A DNA stretch of 64,000 bases from Chitinophaga sp. CF418 (GCF_900142925.1 NZ_FRCN01000003.1:585300-649299); one strand, 5' to 3'; positions 9,242-18,603 are shown, counted from the stretch's first letter. Translations and numbers: made by a program. Notes: generated by a model not told the origin, from the sequence alone.

Positions 9242-9864
9242 ACTTTTTTCCCTCCCTGTTTTACGTCCATGATAGCATCTACGATATTGGAATAGGCGCC
9301 GCAACGGCAGATGTTGCCACTCATATATTCACGCACTTCCTCTGGTGTATTGGCATGCCCCTCCCGGATACAGCATACGGCAGACATGATCTGCCCCGGG
9401 GTGCAGTATCCGCACTGGAAACCATCATGCTCCAGGAAAGCTTCCTGCATAGGATGCAGGTTGTCTCCATCTGCCAGTCCCTCGATAGTGGTCACATTCC
9501 GGCCTTCTGTTGTCAGGGCCAGGGTCAGGCAGGAGTTCACCCGCTGACCATCCACATGTACGGTACAGGCGCCGCATTGTCCGTGGTCGCACCCTTTCTT
9601 GGTACCGGTCAGGTGCAGGCGTTCCCGCAGCAGGTCCAGTAAGGTAACACGTGGTTCTATCCTGACGCTTTGTTTCACACCGTTGATGGTGACATTCAAC
9701 GGCATTGTTTCAATAGCCGATGCGATCTGCTCATCAATACCCTTCTCAGCGGCTTTGATCACAGTGTCGGGCGTTAGCGCCAACGCAGTGATCAGGGAGG
9801 ATTTCTTCAGGAAAGAGCGCCGGGATGTACCGGTATGCTCCCCGTTTTTGAGTTGGTCATCCAT
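9238..9864 (-). CDS. [2Fe-2S] subunit of xanthine dehydrogenase-family aldehyde oxidoreductase, Tat-exported
   Basis: Small iron-sulfur subunit of 208 residues. The N-terminus has a twin-arginine signal (TSRRSFLKKSSLITALAL), so the complex is probably exported folded to the periplasm, as for PaoA of E. coli. The plant-type ferredoxin cluster is GCDHGQCGACTVHVDG followed by a further Cys. The second cluster is FQCGYCTPGQ with NICRCGAY. It is the first gene of the operon, with the other subunits presumably carried out by the same Tat signal. The ATG at 9864 directly precedes the signal peptide. Confidence 0.92.
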   Translation of the reverse strand: MDDQLKNGEHTGTSRRSFLKKSSLITALALTPDTVIKAAEKGIDEQIASAIETMPLNVTINGVKQSVRIEPRVTLLDLLRERLHLTGTKKGCDHGQCGACTVHVDGQRVNSCLTLALTTEGRNVTTIEGLADGDNLHPMQEAFLEHDGFQCGYCTPGQIMSAVCCIREGHANTPEEVREYMSGNICRCGAYSNIVDAIMDVKQGGKKV

Positions 9865-10315
9865 AGTTTGCTTCAGTTTCAGTTTGACAGTATTGTGCGG
9901 TTTTTTTGTTTGTTGTGTAAAGCCTCCGGCAATTTCAGGTTCTCTGTTTTATTCGATTTTTCCAGTTTACTTGATGGTCTCCTTCGTGCTTTGAATGGCG
10001 TTGCTTCAACATAATAAATTTAACCAATAACGTGGATCATGAAATGACGAATGGCAAACAGTTGTCCTGCAAAATATAAATTTAAAGGTCATCACAGCGG
10101 CTAATCCTCTATCAACACGTATTAATACACAGTTCCGTTATGTACACAATCACATAACGAATAGGATGTATGCAAACGGTTCAGACACTGTACATGCAGC
10201 CACCAAAATTGTACCGGGCGACAGTCACAGCTATGCTATTTTTCGGGATAGTGCTGATAACATTAATGCGGTGATGACAAACAATGATTACCATTTCCGG
10301 GGAATCAAAAGCATA
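9865..10315. other. Intergenic region upstream of the molybdenum hydroxylase operon
   Basis: About 450 bp of AT-rich sequence with no convincing gene. It must contain the leftward promoter for the hydroxylase operon and the end of the leftward helicase gene at 10316. Two AAATTTAA-type stretches (near 10017 and 10080) are seen but no clear terminator or promoter could be assigned. Confidence 0.5.
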
Positions 10316-11872
10316 CTATTTTCTTTCTCCTGCGTATACATAATTCTCCCCTTTTGTCTCCGCTGCAGAAGCCCTTCGTTTCTTAATAGCCGGCGCTACT
10401 TTCTGTTGCCCTGCCAGGATCTCCTGTGGAATATACAGATGACTTTTGGCCCTTGTAATGGCTACATAAAGCAGGTTGATCTCTTCTGATAGTTTTGAAA
10501 TATTGACCTTGTCAATATTCTCTGCCTGTTTCACTACCTTGTCGTGTGTGATGAAGTCGTTCGTCAGCGTCACCTCGTCATATTCCATTCCCTTACAGCG
10601 ATGAACCGTAGAGAAGATCATATCGGCCTTCTCCTTATCATCATGCTCCAGGTGGCAGTCCTTCAGCTTTTTTATGTAACCGGGTATCTTTGTTCCATAT
10701 TTCTTCACCATGTCCACCAGCATCCCCATTTGTGCCTCTCCCGTGGTTTTAATATACTCTTCCAGGTCATCCATACTATCCATGCTGGCAATGGTTTTAT
10801 CCCTGATGCGTCCTACATCGCCTGTGTAGAGATTCAGGATATCATACACTGAAGCACCTTCATTGGCGTAAGTATAATTCTCCAGCCTGCCTTCAAAATA
10901 GACGGTCCTGATCTCTTTCTTTTCGATCAATAATTCAATCGCCTTTACCAGCAAACCCGCATTGGTCCTTGCCACTACCGCTCGGGTTTGGTTCTTACGG
11001 GACCTCCCGAAGCCGATGATCCTGACCGTCATGGGAGCGCTGTACAGCTTTTTCCACTGTATAACGTAAGACGCCAGATCAGCAATATCCTGGTCGAAGC
11101 GGAAACTGGTGCTGAGCGTGTATAAGGGGTAGTTCAGTTTATCGAGGGAATTCACCGCATGCCTCCAGCCATAGATCTGCTGATGACTGTCCCCCACCAG
11201 CACCTTGGTACCCTGCTGTGAACGGAATACGTCCAGCATGGCGCCGGAAGCATCCTGTCCTTCATCAAAAAGGATGACGTCATAGTCCAGTACAGGACGG
11301 GCCAGCTGGAATTTCTTCAGGTAAAAATCGTGTGTGATGGGGATCTCTCCCTTATTCATTTTGTCGAGGAATAAACGGGTCTGGTACTGGATGTCCTTTT
11401 TGTATTTAGTGGCAAATTCGATGGCTTCCTTATCCGTCAATACATCTTCATAGTCGAGGTCCTGCACTTTGGCAGGCGCACTGTTGCAGAAATAAGCAAG
11501 ATAGGCGTTGATATGTGTAGCGAGTATAGATTCGGTATGTTTTCCTTTAAGGCCCCGCAGGTTCAGGATGTCCACGATCTCATTGATCTTGTATCCATCA
11601 CTTTTAAGGGTGTATTTTTTTCCTCTTACAATGTAATAAAATGCCAGCGAGTGTGCAGTTTCTACTCTCACATGGGAGAGCCTCATGGCTGCAAATTTCT
11701 TCTCTGCTTCCAGTTTGACGGTCTTGTTAAATGCGAGGTATAGAATGCGTTTATCGGACCTTGCCTTTGCGTATTCGGCGAGTGTGGTGGTTTTACCGGC
11801 GCCGGCTACGGCGATGATCCTGATATCTCCTTTGCTATTGATGATGGCGGTCTGCTCCTGGGTCAAATTCAT
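10316..11872 (-). CDS. UvrD-type superfamily 1 helicase, FBH1-like
   Basis: A 518-residue ATP-dependent DNA helicase. Motifs are Walker A VAGAGKTTTLAEYA near the N-terminus, motif II LFDEGQDASG, motif III VGDSHQQIYGWRHAV, then TVHRCKGMEYDEVTL and LLYVAITRAK. The HQQIYGWRHAVN signature resembles eukaryotic FBH1 and its bacterial relatives more than UvrD/Rep, and the protein is some 200 residues shorter than UvrD. A role in recombination or replication repair is inferred from the family. A single gene; the next leftward gene upstream (ABC ATPase) ends 30 bp away. Confidence 0.85.
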   Translation of the reverse strand: MNLTQEQTAIINSKGDIRIIAVAGAGKTTTLAEYAKARSDKRILYLAFNKTVKLEAEKKFAAMRLSHVRVETAHSLAFYYIVRGKKYTLKSDGYKINEIVDILNLRGLKGKHTESILATHINAYLAYFCNSAPAKVQDLDYEDVLTDKEAIEFATKYKKDIQYQTRLFLDKMNKGEIPITHDFYLKKFQLARPVLDYDVILFDEGQDASGAMLDVFRSQQGTKVLVGDSHQQIYGWRHAVNSLDKLNYPLYTLSTSFRFDQDIADLASYVIQWKKLYSAPMTVRIIGFGRSRKNQTRAVVARTNAGLLVKAIELLIEKKEIRTVYFEGRLENYTYANEGASVYDILNLYTGDVGRIRDKTIASMDSMDDLEEYIKTTGEAQMGMLVDMVKKYGTKIPGYIKKLKDCHLEHDDKEKADMIFSTVHRCKGMEYDEVTLTNDFITHDKVVKQAENIDKVNISKLSEEINLLYVAITRAKSHLYIPQEILAGQQKVAPAIKKRRASAAETKGENYVYAGERK

Positions 11873-11902
11873 GGCGTGAAATTACATCATCTGGGATTAT
11901 TA

Positions 11903-12886
11903 TCAGGCATACCAAACATCATCGGGAGATAAAGACAGGTAGATCTCCTCTCCTTTCCGGTGATGACTGTTGCCGGTTTTAACCGTGACTACACTGGAAG
12001 GCAATTGTACCGCTATTTCATAGATGCTTCCCATGAAGTGTACTTCCTTTACTTTTCCTTTCAGTGTGTGTTCCTTCTTATCTGTGATTTCAAAACGTTC
12101 CGGGCGGATGTAGAGGCTTTTGCCGTTGACATTAATGCCAGGAAGACCTTTAAAATCTTTCGCTGCGGCTGAAGGTATCAGGTTATAGCTACCGAACAGG
12201 GCGGCGGCATATTCATTTACGGGCTGACTGTATACCTGCTGAGGTGGTCCCTGCTGGAGTATCTGTCCTTCTTTCATGATGATGATCTCATCAGCCCAGG
12301 ACAAAGTATCTACAGGATCATGCGATACCATCAGACAGGTGATATCAAAACGTTCACCTATTTCGCGGATCACCTTTTTTAATGTATTCTTATGGATAGG
12401 ATCAAGATTGGAGAAAGGCTCATCGAGGATGAGCAGACGGGGAGCGGTAGTCAGCAGTCGTGCCAGCGCCACACGCTGTTTTTCACCTCCTGACAACTGA
12501 TCATTCTTCCGCTTCATCAGGTGACTGATGTGGCACACTTCATAGAGTGTTTCCGCTTCTTCGTCAGATAAAGTATTGGCGTAAGACAGGATCTCTTCCA
12601 TCCTGTAATGGTTGCGCAATTCATAGTGCTGGGAAAGATAAGCGATACCTGGCTGTCCCGGTAACAGCCTTTCCAGCGGACCTTTCACACGCACGTTCTC
12701 AAACAGCACTTCTCCACCGTCTGCCTGTGCCAGTCCGCCTATTATTTTAAGTAAGGTGCTTTTACCAGACCCGGACTCTCCCACTATGGCCACCTTCTGG
12801 AATTCCTTTTGTGTAAAGCTGACACCCTTCAACACTTCTTCATCCCCTTCCAGCTTACGGACGCCCGATACTTCTAACAAATTCAT
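11903..12886 (-). CDS. ABC transporter ATP-binding protein with C-terminal TOBE-like domain
   Basis: A 327-residue ATPase. It has Walker A GESGSGKSTLLKIIGG, signature LSGGEKQRVALARLL, Walker B LLILDEPFSNLD and switch His in LMVSHDPVDTLSW. The last roughly 90 residues (from about YIRPERFEI) look like the TOBE regulatory domain of iron, sulfate, molybdate or polyamine importers (PotA/FbpC type). No permease or binding protein gene lies nearby, so its partners must be encoded elsewhere or it acts otherwise. The substrate cannot be inferred. Confidence 0.85.
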   Translation of the reverse strand: MNLLEVSGVRKLEGDEEVLKGVSFTQKEFQKVAIVGESGSGKSTLLKIIGGLAQADGGEVLFENVRVKGPLERLLPGQPGIAYLSQHYELRNHYRMEEILSYANTLSDEEAETLYEVCHISHLMKRKNDQLSGGEKQRVALARLLTTAPRLLILDEPFSNLDPIHKNTLKKVIREIGERFDITCLMVSHDPVDTLSWADEIIIMKEGQILQQGPPQQVYSQPVNEYAAALFGSYNLIPSAAAKDFKGLPGINVNGKSLYIRPERFEITDKKEHTLKGKVKEVHFMGSIYEIAVQLPSSVVTVKTGNSHHRKGEEIYLSLSPDDVWYA

Positions 12887-12954
12887 ATAAAGCTAATATC
12901 ACATGAAAAGCTGCAAATTACCACTTATACGGGCACGAAGCAAGCAATCAATAT

Positions 12955-13848
12955 TCAGGCAGGAACTAAAAAGTCCAGTTCCCGCTTCAAAATGCTGACA
13001 ATGTAGCTTTTGGCTTTCCCCACTTTTATCAGTTCATCGTCAATATGGGCATGTTCATCTTCCCAGCCTATCCTGATATTTTTCCCTTTGATAACAGGAA
13101 GGTCATAGTCCTTATGTGCAGCAGAAGATATCCTGTCTCTGATATATGCTAAAAAGGCGTTCCTTTTGTCTTCTCCCAGCAATACTACTTCTATTTCTCC
13201 ATCACCCACATCCGCATCTCCATTCAGGTCTAAGCCCGGGCCAATAGAGCGGATGTTCATCACCTCCGCCATCAGGTATCTGCCCGAGTGGTCTACACCG
13301 TCAATTTCCAACCGGCATTCCCGGGCGGTATAATTGCCGATGATGTCATACAGTATTTCCAGCGCCATTTTTATTTTCCCTTCCGGCTCATCCGGTTCTT
13401 CCAGTTGTTTCATGGCTTCCATCAGCACGGGAAATATGCCAAATCCGAAGCCTTCGAGGAAGAACATCTCTTCATGAAAGCCGGCAATCTTACCCACATC
13501 AAATTTCTGAATGTGCGGTTGTCGCCAGGAGTCTATAAGCGCGTCAGGATCTCCCATCAGATGCAACGATCTGCTGATGTTGTTGGCAGTGCCCATGGGC
13601 AATAGTGCAATGGGATATCTTTTATCGGCCGCTTTACCGTTGAGAAATTCAAGAATAACCTTTCTGACAGTACCATCTCCTCCTGCAATGATCACAAAAT
13701 CCGCATCTGGTGCGAGCTCTTTGACCCAGTTCTTTTTGGCATTGGAATATATGCAGCGGATACCATGAGCGCTGATCTGCTTTATCAGCTCATTTTCGGA
13801 ATGGTCCTTATCGCCCGCTTTGGGGTTGTGCAGTAAATGCGCTTTCAT
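12955..13848 (-). CDS. Diacylglycerol kinase-family lipid kinase
   Basis: A 297-residue protein of the DAGK catalytic family. The N-terminal HNPKAGDKDHSENEL and the nucleotide-binding IAGGDGTVRKVI followed by PMGTANNISRSL are diagnostic. The C-terminal half fits the YegS/DgkB-type beta-sandwich domain. It probably phosphorylates diacylglycerol or a related lipid at the membrane face. It is divergent from surE, with 62 bp between the two start codons, so their promoters overlap or abut. The exact lipid is unknown. Confidence 0.85.
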   Translation of the reverse strand: MKAHLLHNPKAGDKDHSENELIKQISAHGIRCIYSNAKKNWVKELAPDADFVIIAGGDGTVRKVILEFLNGKAADKRYPIALLPMGTANNISRSLHLMGDPDALIDSWRQPHIQKFDVGKIAGFHEEMFFLEGFGFGIFPVLMEAMKQLEEPDEPEGKIKMALEILYDIIGNYTARECRLEIDGVDHSGRYLMAEVMNIRSIGPGLDLNGDADVGDGEIEVVLLGEDKRNAFLAYIRDRISSAAHKDYDLPVIKGKNIRIGWEDEHAHIDDELIKVGKAKSYIVSILKRELDFLVPA

Positions 13849-13910
13849 AACATATTATTTGCAAAAAGGATACCATGCCCTGATGGCATGAATTTGGAGG
13901 CCGCATAGAT

Positions 13911-14642
13911 ATGAGAATACTAATCACCAACGACGATGGCATTTACAGTCCCGGCATTGCCTTCCTTGCAAAGGTGGCAAGGCGGTTCGGAGAGGTAAGG
14001 ATAGTAGCGCCGGATGTGGAACAGTCTTCTATGGGGCATGCAGTAACGCATTCCCGGCCACTTTCCTTCAAGGCTTCTCCCATTAACTTTGAAGGTATAG
14101 AGGCATACAGGGTGAACGGCACGCCTGCCGACTGCGTGGCACTGGGCACTCACCTGTATGCAAAGACGGATGTTGTGCTTTCGGGCATCAATATGGGGCC
14201 TAACCTCGGTAACGGAATGTGGCATTCTGGTACGCTGGCTGCCGCTAAGCAGGCTGTACTACTCGGCATTAAAGGCATTGCACTGAGCACTCCTGTGGGT
14301 AAATCAGAACCCAATTTTCCTGCTTTTGAGAATTATGTGGAAATGGTGCTTCAATTATTGCTCGAAAAGCCCGGATTGAGCCTGTTTAACGTCAATTTTC
14401 CACCACTACCCAAAGGTATCCGGTGGACCCGGCAATCCGTACGCCTCTACGACGGAAAGATCGTACCCGGTACCGATCCCATGAACCGCAAACATTACTG
14501 GTTTACCGTTACCCCACTGGAACCCGCAGAGGAAGGAACCGACAGATGGGCGGTGGAAAATGACTTTGTTTCCATCACTCCCTTACGACTCGATCTTACA
14601 AATGAAGCAGAATTACAAGCGGCCCTGAACAGCCAGTCCTAG
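13911..14642 (+). CDS. surE: SurE, 5'/3'-nucleotidase
   Basis: A 243-residue SurE family protein. The N-terminal ILITNDDGIYSPGI carries the metal-binding Asp pair, SSMGHAVT the Ser, and SGINMGPNLGNGMWHSGT the Asn/Gly-rich active site. SurE removes phosphate from nucleoside monophosphates and is linked to stationary-phase survival. The length is typical. It is followed by two hairpins, the second (14749-14789) with a T-tract, so it is probably transcribed alone. Confidence 0.95.
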   Translation: MRILITNDDGIYSPGIAFLAKVARRFGEVRIVAPDVEQSSMGHAVTHSRPLSFKASPINFEGIEAYRVNGTPADCVALGTHLYAKTDVVLSGINMGPNLGNGMWHSGTLAAAKQAVLLGIKGIALSTPVGKSEPNFPAFENYVEMVLQLLLEKPGLSLFNVNFPPLPKGIRWTRQSVRLYDGKIVPGTDPMNRKHYWFTVTPLEPAEEGTDRWAVENDFVSITPLRLDLTNEAELQAALNSQS

Positions 14643-14660
14643 ATAAGACCAGGTATACTT

Positions 14661-14689
14661 GCCCTGGCGGTCATATTGATCACCAGGGC
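14661..14689 (+). other. Hairpin downstream of surE without T-tract
   Basis: GCCCTGGCGG pairs with CACCAGGGC across a short loop (14661-14689). There is no following T-run, so it is more likely an mRNA 3'-end stabiliser or a weak pause than a full terminator. Confidence 0.45.
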
Positions 14690-14748
14690 ATATCCCTATT
14701 CCGCTAATAAGTACTCCTCACTTATTAATACTGTTAAAATATCATCAT

Positions 14749-14789
14749 AAAAAAGGCTGTTCCTGCCATGGCGGGGACAGTCTTTTTTT
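14749..14789 (+). terminator. Rho-independent terminator after surE
   Basis: The stem is formed by AAAAAGGCTGTTCCTGCC and its near complement GGCGGGGACAGTCTTTTTTT; the A-run and T-run could let it work in both directions. It lies about 105 bp past the surE stop. Confidence 0.8.
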
Positions 14790-14812
14790 ATATACTCATC
14801 AGAAAGTATTTA

Positions 14813-14820
14813 TATATTTG
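14813..14820 (+). promoter_or_regulatory. Bacteroidota -7 box (TATATTTG) for the lipoprotein gene
   Basis: TATATTTG fits the TAnnTTTG -7 consensus of the Bacteroidota primary sigma factor and lies 40 bp before the start codon at 14860. The -33 element is poor. Confidence 0.45.
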
Positions 14821-14859
14821 CATACATTATCGGTATAGACTACAAGAAACCTACAACTA

Positions 14860-15372
14860 ATGAAGATGTCAACTCTCAGCCTTGCGGCTGCTATACTATT
14901 TTTATACTTCTCAGGATGTGTATACGGTGGTAATGATGGTGTAAATCCCCGTAACGGTTTTACATTAAATGATTCCCTTTTCCATACAGATTATGCTATC
15001 AGAAAAAACTGGACAGGTGGTGTCGAAGTTGCCTTTACAGATATGAAGCAGTCCACATCCTTTTCCGGCAAGGTACATACCGTTCAATTCCTGCTGGAAA
15101 CATTATCAGATAAAGTCACTTATACTTATATGCCATCTGACTCAGCGGCATTTGACAGCAATAAGAATTTCGATGTGGCACTGCTCTATCAGAATGTCAC
15201 CTACAAAGACGGACAGGAAGTGACCGGAACAGGTGAGATACTCAGTAAACCTACAGGAGGAAGCCTCACCTTCGTACAGGGTCCGCAATACCAAACCTTC
15301 ACATATGTACTTGAATTTGGTGAGCGTCGTATCAGGGGTGTTTACAAAGGGAAGGTTACTGTAATAGAATAA
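14860..15372 (+). CDS. Putative lipoprotein of unknown function
   Basis: A 170-residue protein with a hydrophobic signal ending in a lipobox-like YFSGC (Cys near residue 20), so it is predicted to be lipidated and probably in the outer membrane. The rest is beta-rich with alternating polar and hydrophobic residues (for example FTYVLEFGERRIRGVYKGKV). I recognise no named domain. It is monocistronic, with its own promoter-like box upstream and a hairpin terminator downstream. A start at the second Met (14866) is equally possible. Confidence 0.75.
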   Translation: MKMSTLSLAAAILFLYFSGCVYGGNDGVNPRNGFTLNDSLFHTDYAIRKNWTGGVEVAFTDMKQSTSFSGKVHTVQFLLETLSDKVTYTYMPSDSAAFDSNKNFDVALLYQNVTYKDGQEVTGTGEILSKPTGGSLTFVQGPQYQTFTYVLEFGERRIRGVYKGKVTVIE

Positions 15373-15420
15373 CGACGCTAGCGTTGTTCTTATAAACGAA
15401 AGAAGAAAAGTAATACAGGA

Positions 15421-15462
15421 GTGGCTGTTCCGCATCAACCGGGGCAGCCATTTCTGTTTTTA
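15421..15462 (+). terminator. Hairpin terminator after the 14860-15372 lipoprotein
   Basis: GTGGCTGTTCC pairs with GGGGCAGCCAT around a short loop and is followed by TTTCTGTTTTT. It lies about 50 bp past the stop codon. Confidence 0.7.
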
Positions 15463-15819
15463 CGGAGTTAATTTGAGGCTGTAAACCTCGTTGGCATGCG
15501 CAGCCAACGCCCCAAATAGCGAAACCATATATATGTATTGAGGTCAGGTTACTATGAGCAATTACCCCAAAAATTGTAACAATGAGGTGTTTCACCTGGC
15601 TATTAGCATGGAGAGGGTAGTATATGTTGGTGTATTTAAATGTATATCAAATACTACGACTTATCAATTGCCTTGTCCATTCATGGAAGGTAATTTTGTG
15701 TTGTCAATTACTTTATTCTGTCAAGGTTAAAGTTCCTAAAATAAATAGTCGGGACTATTCATTCGTATTCACAAATTGTGAGTTTAAACCAAAATGTATT
15801 AATAATTAAAAACTGAACG
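15463..15819. other. AT-rich intergenic region before the isochorismatase-like gene
   Basis: About 360 bp, becoming clearly AT-richer from about 15600 onward. A 61-codon frame at 15624-15809 has no family resemblance and is not accepted. The region probably holds the promoter for the 15820 gene, but no box was confidently placed. Confidence 0.5.
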
Positions 15820-16518
15820 ATGAAAAAAACGCTAAAAACCATTTCAGCAATTTTTACTGCGCTTATATTTACAATAAGCGCAAGTGCACAAAAACCTTCC
15901 TCCCGCTTATTGACTCCAACCAATCATACTTTGGTGCTAATTGACTACGAAGGCCAGATGTCATTTGCAACTAAAAGTATTGATATGAGTAATTTGCGTG
16001 ATAATGTGGCTCTCATAGCCGGCGGTTCAAAAATCTTCAATGTACCTACTGTAGTTACAACAGTAGCTGAAAAAAGTTTTAGTGGTCCGGTATTCCCTGA
16101 AATCACTGAGTTTTATCCCAACACTGATAGCTATATCGACAGAACAAGTATGAACACATGGGAAGATGAAAAAGCGCATGCAGCGATTGTTGCTAAAGGT
16201 AAAAAGAAAATCGTACTCGGTGGCTTGTGGACAGAAGTTTGTATCGTCGGACCCGCTTTATCTGCTATTGCCGAAGGTTATGAAGTGTATGTTATTACAG
16301 ATGCATCCGGCGGTGTTAGCAATGAAGCGCACGCAATGGCTATTCAACGTATCATTCAGGCAGGTGCACAACCCATGACGTCAACCCAATACGTTCTTGA
16401 ATTGCAGAGAGACTGGGCACGGCAGGAAACATATGTAGCAGTAACCAGCTTGTTCAAAAAATATGGCGGCGCTTATGGACTGGGAATTTTATATGGTCAC
16501 GAGATGCTGAAGCACTAA
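15820..16518 (+). CDS. Exported isochorismatase-like cysteine hydrolase
   Basis: A 232-residue protein starting with a Sec signal peptide (MKKTLKTISAIFTALIFTIS, cleavage near SASAQ). The isochorismatase fold is shown by LVLIDYEGQMSFATKS with the catalytic Asp and by LGGLWTEVCIVGPALSAIAE with the nucleophile Cys. The relatives closest by eye are YcaC-type hydrolases of unknown substrate. Base composition is AT-richer than the surroundings, shared with the next gene. A terminator-like hairpin separates it from the amidohydrolase. Catalysis by a Cys-Asp-Lys triad is family knowledge; the substrate is unknown. Confidence 0.83.
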   Translation: MKKTLKTISAIFTALIFTISASAQKPSSRLLTPTNHTLVLIDYEGQMSFATKSIDMSNLRDNVALIAGGSKIFNVPTVVTTVAEKSFSGPVFPEITEFYPNTDSYIDRTSMNTWEDEKAHAAIVAKGKKKIVLGGLWTEVCIVGPALSAIAEGYEVYVITDASGGVSNEAHAMAIQRIIQAGAQPMTSTQYVLELQRDWARQETYVAVTSLFKKYGGAYGLGILYGHEMLKH

Positions 16519-16551
16519 CATCTAAAAATGGAGGGACCTCCAGTGAATGAC

Positions 16552-16581
16552 TAAAGAGCAGAAATCAAATTCTGCTCTTTA
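16552..16581 (+). terminator. Hairpin terminator or attenuator between 15820 and 16601 genes
   Basis: TAAAGAGCAGAA and TTCTGCTCTTTA form a 12-bp perfect stem with a short loop. It is followed by only a moderate T content, so read-through into the amidohydrolase is possible. Confidence 0.65.
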
Positions 16582-16600
16582 GCTTTAAAACAATACAAAA

Positions 16601-18376
16601 ATGAAAAAGATTCTCACATTCACCATAGTACTTACGGCATTTCTATTATCGGCCAATGCCCAACAAAAGGCAACACTTATCATTCACAATGCAAACATTG
16701 TTACGCTCAATGCTGAAGCTCCCCAGGCCGAAGCGGTGGCCATTTCGAACGACAGGATCATAGCGGTAGGAAACAATACCAACATACTGCAGTATAAAAC
16801 GGAAACAACCAAGATGATAAATGCCAACGGCCGGACAATTATTCCCGGTTTATTTGACTCTCACCTTCATGTTATTCGCGCCGGCAGATTTTATAATACA
16901 GAACTAAGATGGGATGGTGTAAAAACACTGAAAAGAGCGATGCAAATGTTAAAAGAGCAGGCAGCAAGAACACCAAAAGGCCAATGGGTAAGGGTGGTAG
17001 GCGGCTGGAATGAATACCAGTTCGCAGAAAAACGTCTTCCTACTTTAGAAGAGATAAATGAGGCCACAGGTAATACACCCACTTTCATCCTTTACTTATA
17101 CGCGCATGCCTACTTAAACAAAGCAGGTATAAAAGCCTTAAACATCAACGAAAATACCCCCAATCCGAGTGGAGGTTTAATACAAAAAGATGCAAATGGG
17201 CAGCCTACCGGATTGTTGGTCGCAGAGCCAAGTGCATTTATTTTGTATTCAACCCTTGCTAAACTGCCCGAATTAACGCCGGCAGAAAAAATGAATTCAA
17301 CCCGCCTTTTTATTTCAGAGATGAACCGTCTGGGTGTAACCAGTGTGATGGATGCAGGTGGCGGCTTTCAGAATTTCCCCGATGATTATGGCATCACGGA
17401 TTCGTTATTCAAACTCGGACAATTAACTATTCGCCTGCCTTATTACCTGTTTGCTCAAAAGGCGGGTACGGAATTGCAGGATTATCAAAAATGGATTGGT
17501 ATGGTGGATATTGATCACCAGCATGGCGAAGAAGCCGAAACCGAATATTTTGTTGAAGGTGGTGGTGAAAATCTTGTTGCCTCAGGCGCTGATTTTGAAA
17601 ACTTCAATAAACCGAGGCCAGACCTGTCTCCCGTCCTGGAAAAACAATTGAAAGATGTGATTGCACTGCTGGTAAAGAACCGCTGGCCTTTTCGCTTACA
17701 TGCTACATACAATGAAACAATAACGAGGTTTCTGAATGTTATTGAAGAGGTGAATAATGAAACCCCCTTGAATGGATTACCCTGGCTATTTGACCATGCA
17801 GAGACTGTTTCTGACGAAAATCTGAAACGCATTAAAGCATTGAATGGCGGTATTTCGATACAACATCGCATGGCTTACCAGGGCGAAAGCTTCATAGCCC
17901 GTTATGGAAAACAGGCAGCGCAAAACACGCCTCCTGTTCACAAAATGCTTGATATGGGCATTAAAATAGGTGCAGGAACGGACGGCACGCGTGTAGCCAG
18001 TTATAACCCCTGGATTGCCTTATATTGGCTCACAACAGGGAAAACGCTGGGGGGAAAAGATTATACTGGCAAAGAAAATAAACTAGACCGCATCACAGCT
18101 TTAAAATTATATACACAAGGCAGCGCAAGTCTTATTAATCAGGAGAAAGACAGGGGAACGCTTAAAGAAGGATACCTGGCAGACCTAGTTATTTTAAGCG
18201 ACGACTATTTAAAAACAGATGCTGAACAACTAAAGAATATGCATTCTCTTCTAACCGTACTCGATGGTAAAATAGTGTATGGTGAAGGTGAATTTAAGTC
18301 AATCGCGCCCGCCGTGCCCAAAGCCATTCCATCCTGGTCGCCGGTAAATTACTATGGAGGTTATCAATATAAGTAA
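16601..18376 (+). CDS. Exported amidohydrolase family protein (YtcJ-like)
   Basis: A 591-residue protein with a signal peptide (MKKILTFTIVLTAFLLSANA, then QQKA). The metal-binding motif PGLFDSHLHVIRAG and the late GAGTDGTRVASYNPW Asp motif fit the amidohydrolase family 3/YtcJ group, metal-dependent hydrolases of amide-type bonds with mostly unknown substrates. The N-terminal VAISNDRIIAVGNN and C-terminal LVILSDDYL are the small beta-sandwich halves. It is AT-rich like its neighbour. A truncated DoxX-like remnant follows 53 bp downstream. Confidence 0.87.
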   Translation: MKKILTFTIVLTAFLLSANAQQKATLIIHNANIVTLNAEAPQAEAVAISNDRIIAVGNNTNILQYKTETTKMINANGRTIIPGLFDSHLHVIRAGRFYNTELRWDGVKTLKRAMQMLKEQAARTPKGQWVRVVGGWNEYQFAEKRLPTLEEINEATGNTPTFILYLYAHAYLNKAGIKALNINENTPNPSGGLIQKDANGQPTGLLVAEPSAFILYSTLAKLPELTPAEKMNSTRLFISEMNRLGVTSVMDAGGGFQNFPDDYGITDSLFKLGQLTIRLPYYLFAQKAGTELQDYQKWIGMVDIDHQHGEEAETEYFVEGGGENLVASGADFENFNKPRPDLSPVLEKQLKDVIALLVKNRWPFRLHATYNETITRFLNVIEEVNNETPLNGLPWLFDHAETVSDENLKRIKALNGGISIQHRMAYQGESFIARYGKQAAQNTPPVHKMLDMGIKIGAGTDGTRVASYNPWIALYWLTTGKTLGGKDYTGKENKLDRITALKLYTQGSASLINQEKDRGTLKEGYLADLVILSDDYLKTDAEQLKNMHSLLTVLDGKIVYGEGEFKSIAPAVPKAIPSWSPVNYYGGYQYK

Positions 18377-18429
18377 AGAGCGCGCAAAAGAAAAATTGTC
18401 AAATTCAACATAATATTAAAAATAGCTGC

Positions 18430-18603
18430 ATGAAAGATTTGATTAGACGATTAACAAATACTTTCCCTCAAGCAACACTTTTTCACCTATCCGTTTTAAT
18501 CTTTCGAGTTGCCATTTCATTAGAGCTAATGTTGGCACATGGTATGAAAAAACTCGGCATCGGTAGTATCAGGCAATCTACAGGTCCACCGTATGCAGCA
18601 TAA
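18430..18603 (+). pseudogene. Truncated DoxX-like membrane protein remnant
   Basis: The frame from ATG 18430 gives 57 residues: MKDLIRRLTN, then LSVLIFRVAISLELMLAHGM, KKLGIG and a non-homologous tail ending at TAA. The segment RVAISLELMLAHGMKKLG resembles the first membrane helix and glycine-rich loop of DoxX family proteins, which are normally about 130-150 residues with four helices. Only the first quarter is present. I infer a pseudogene left by deletion or imprecise transfer. Confidence 0.55.

Noticed and set aside
15624-15809. 61-codon plus-strand frame before the isochorismatase-like gene
   Set aside because: AT-rich chance frame with no recognisable features.
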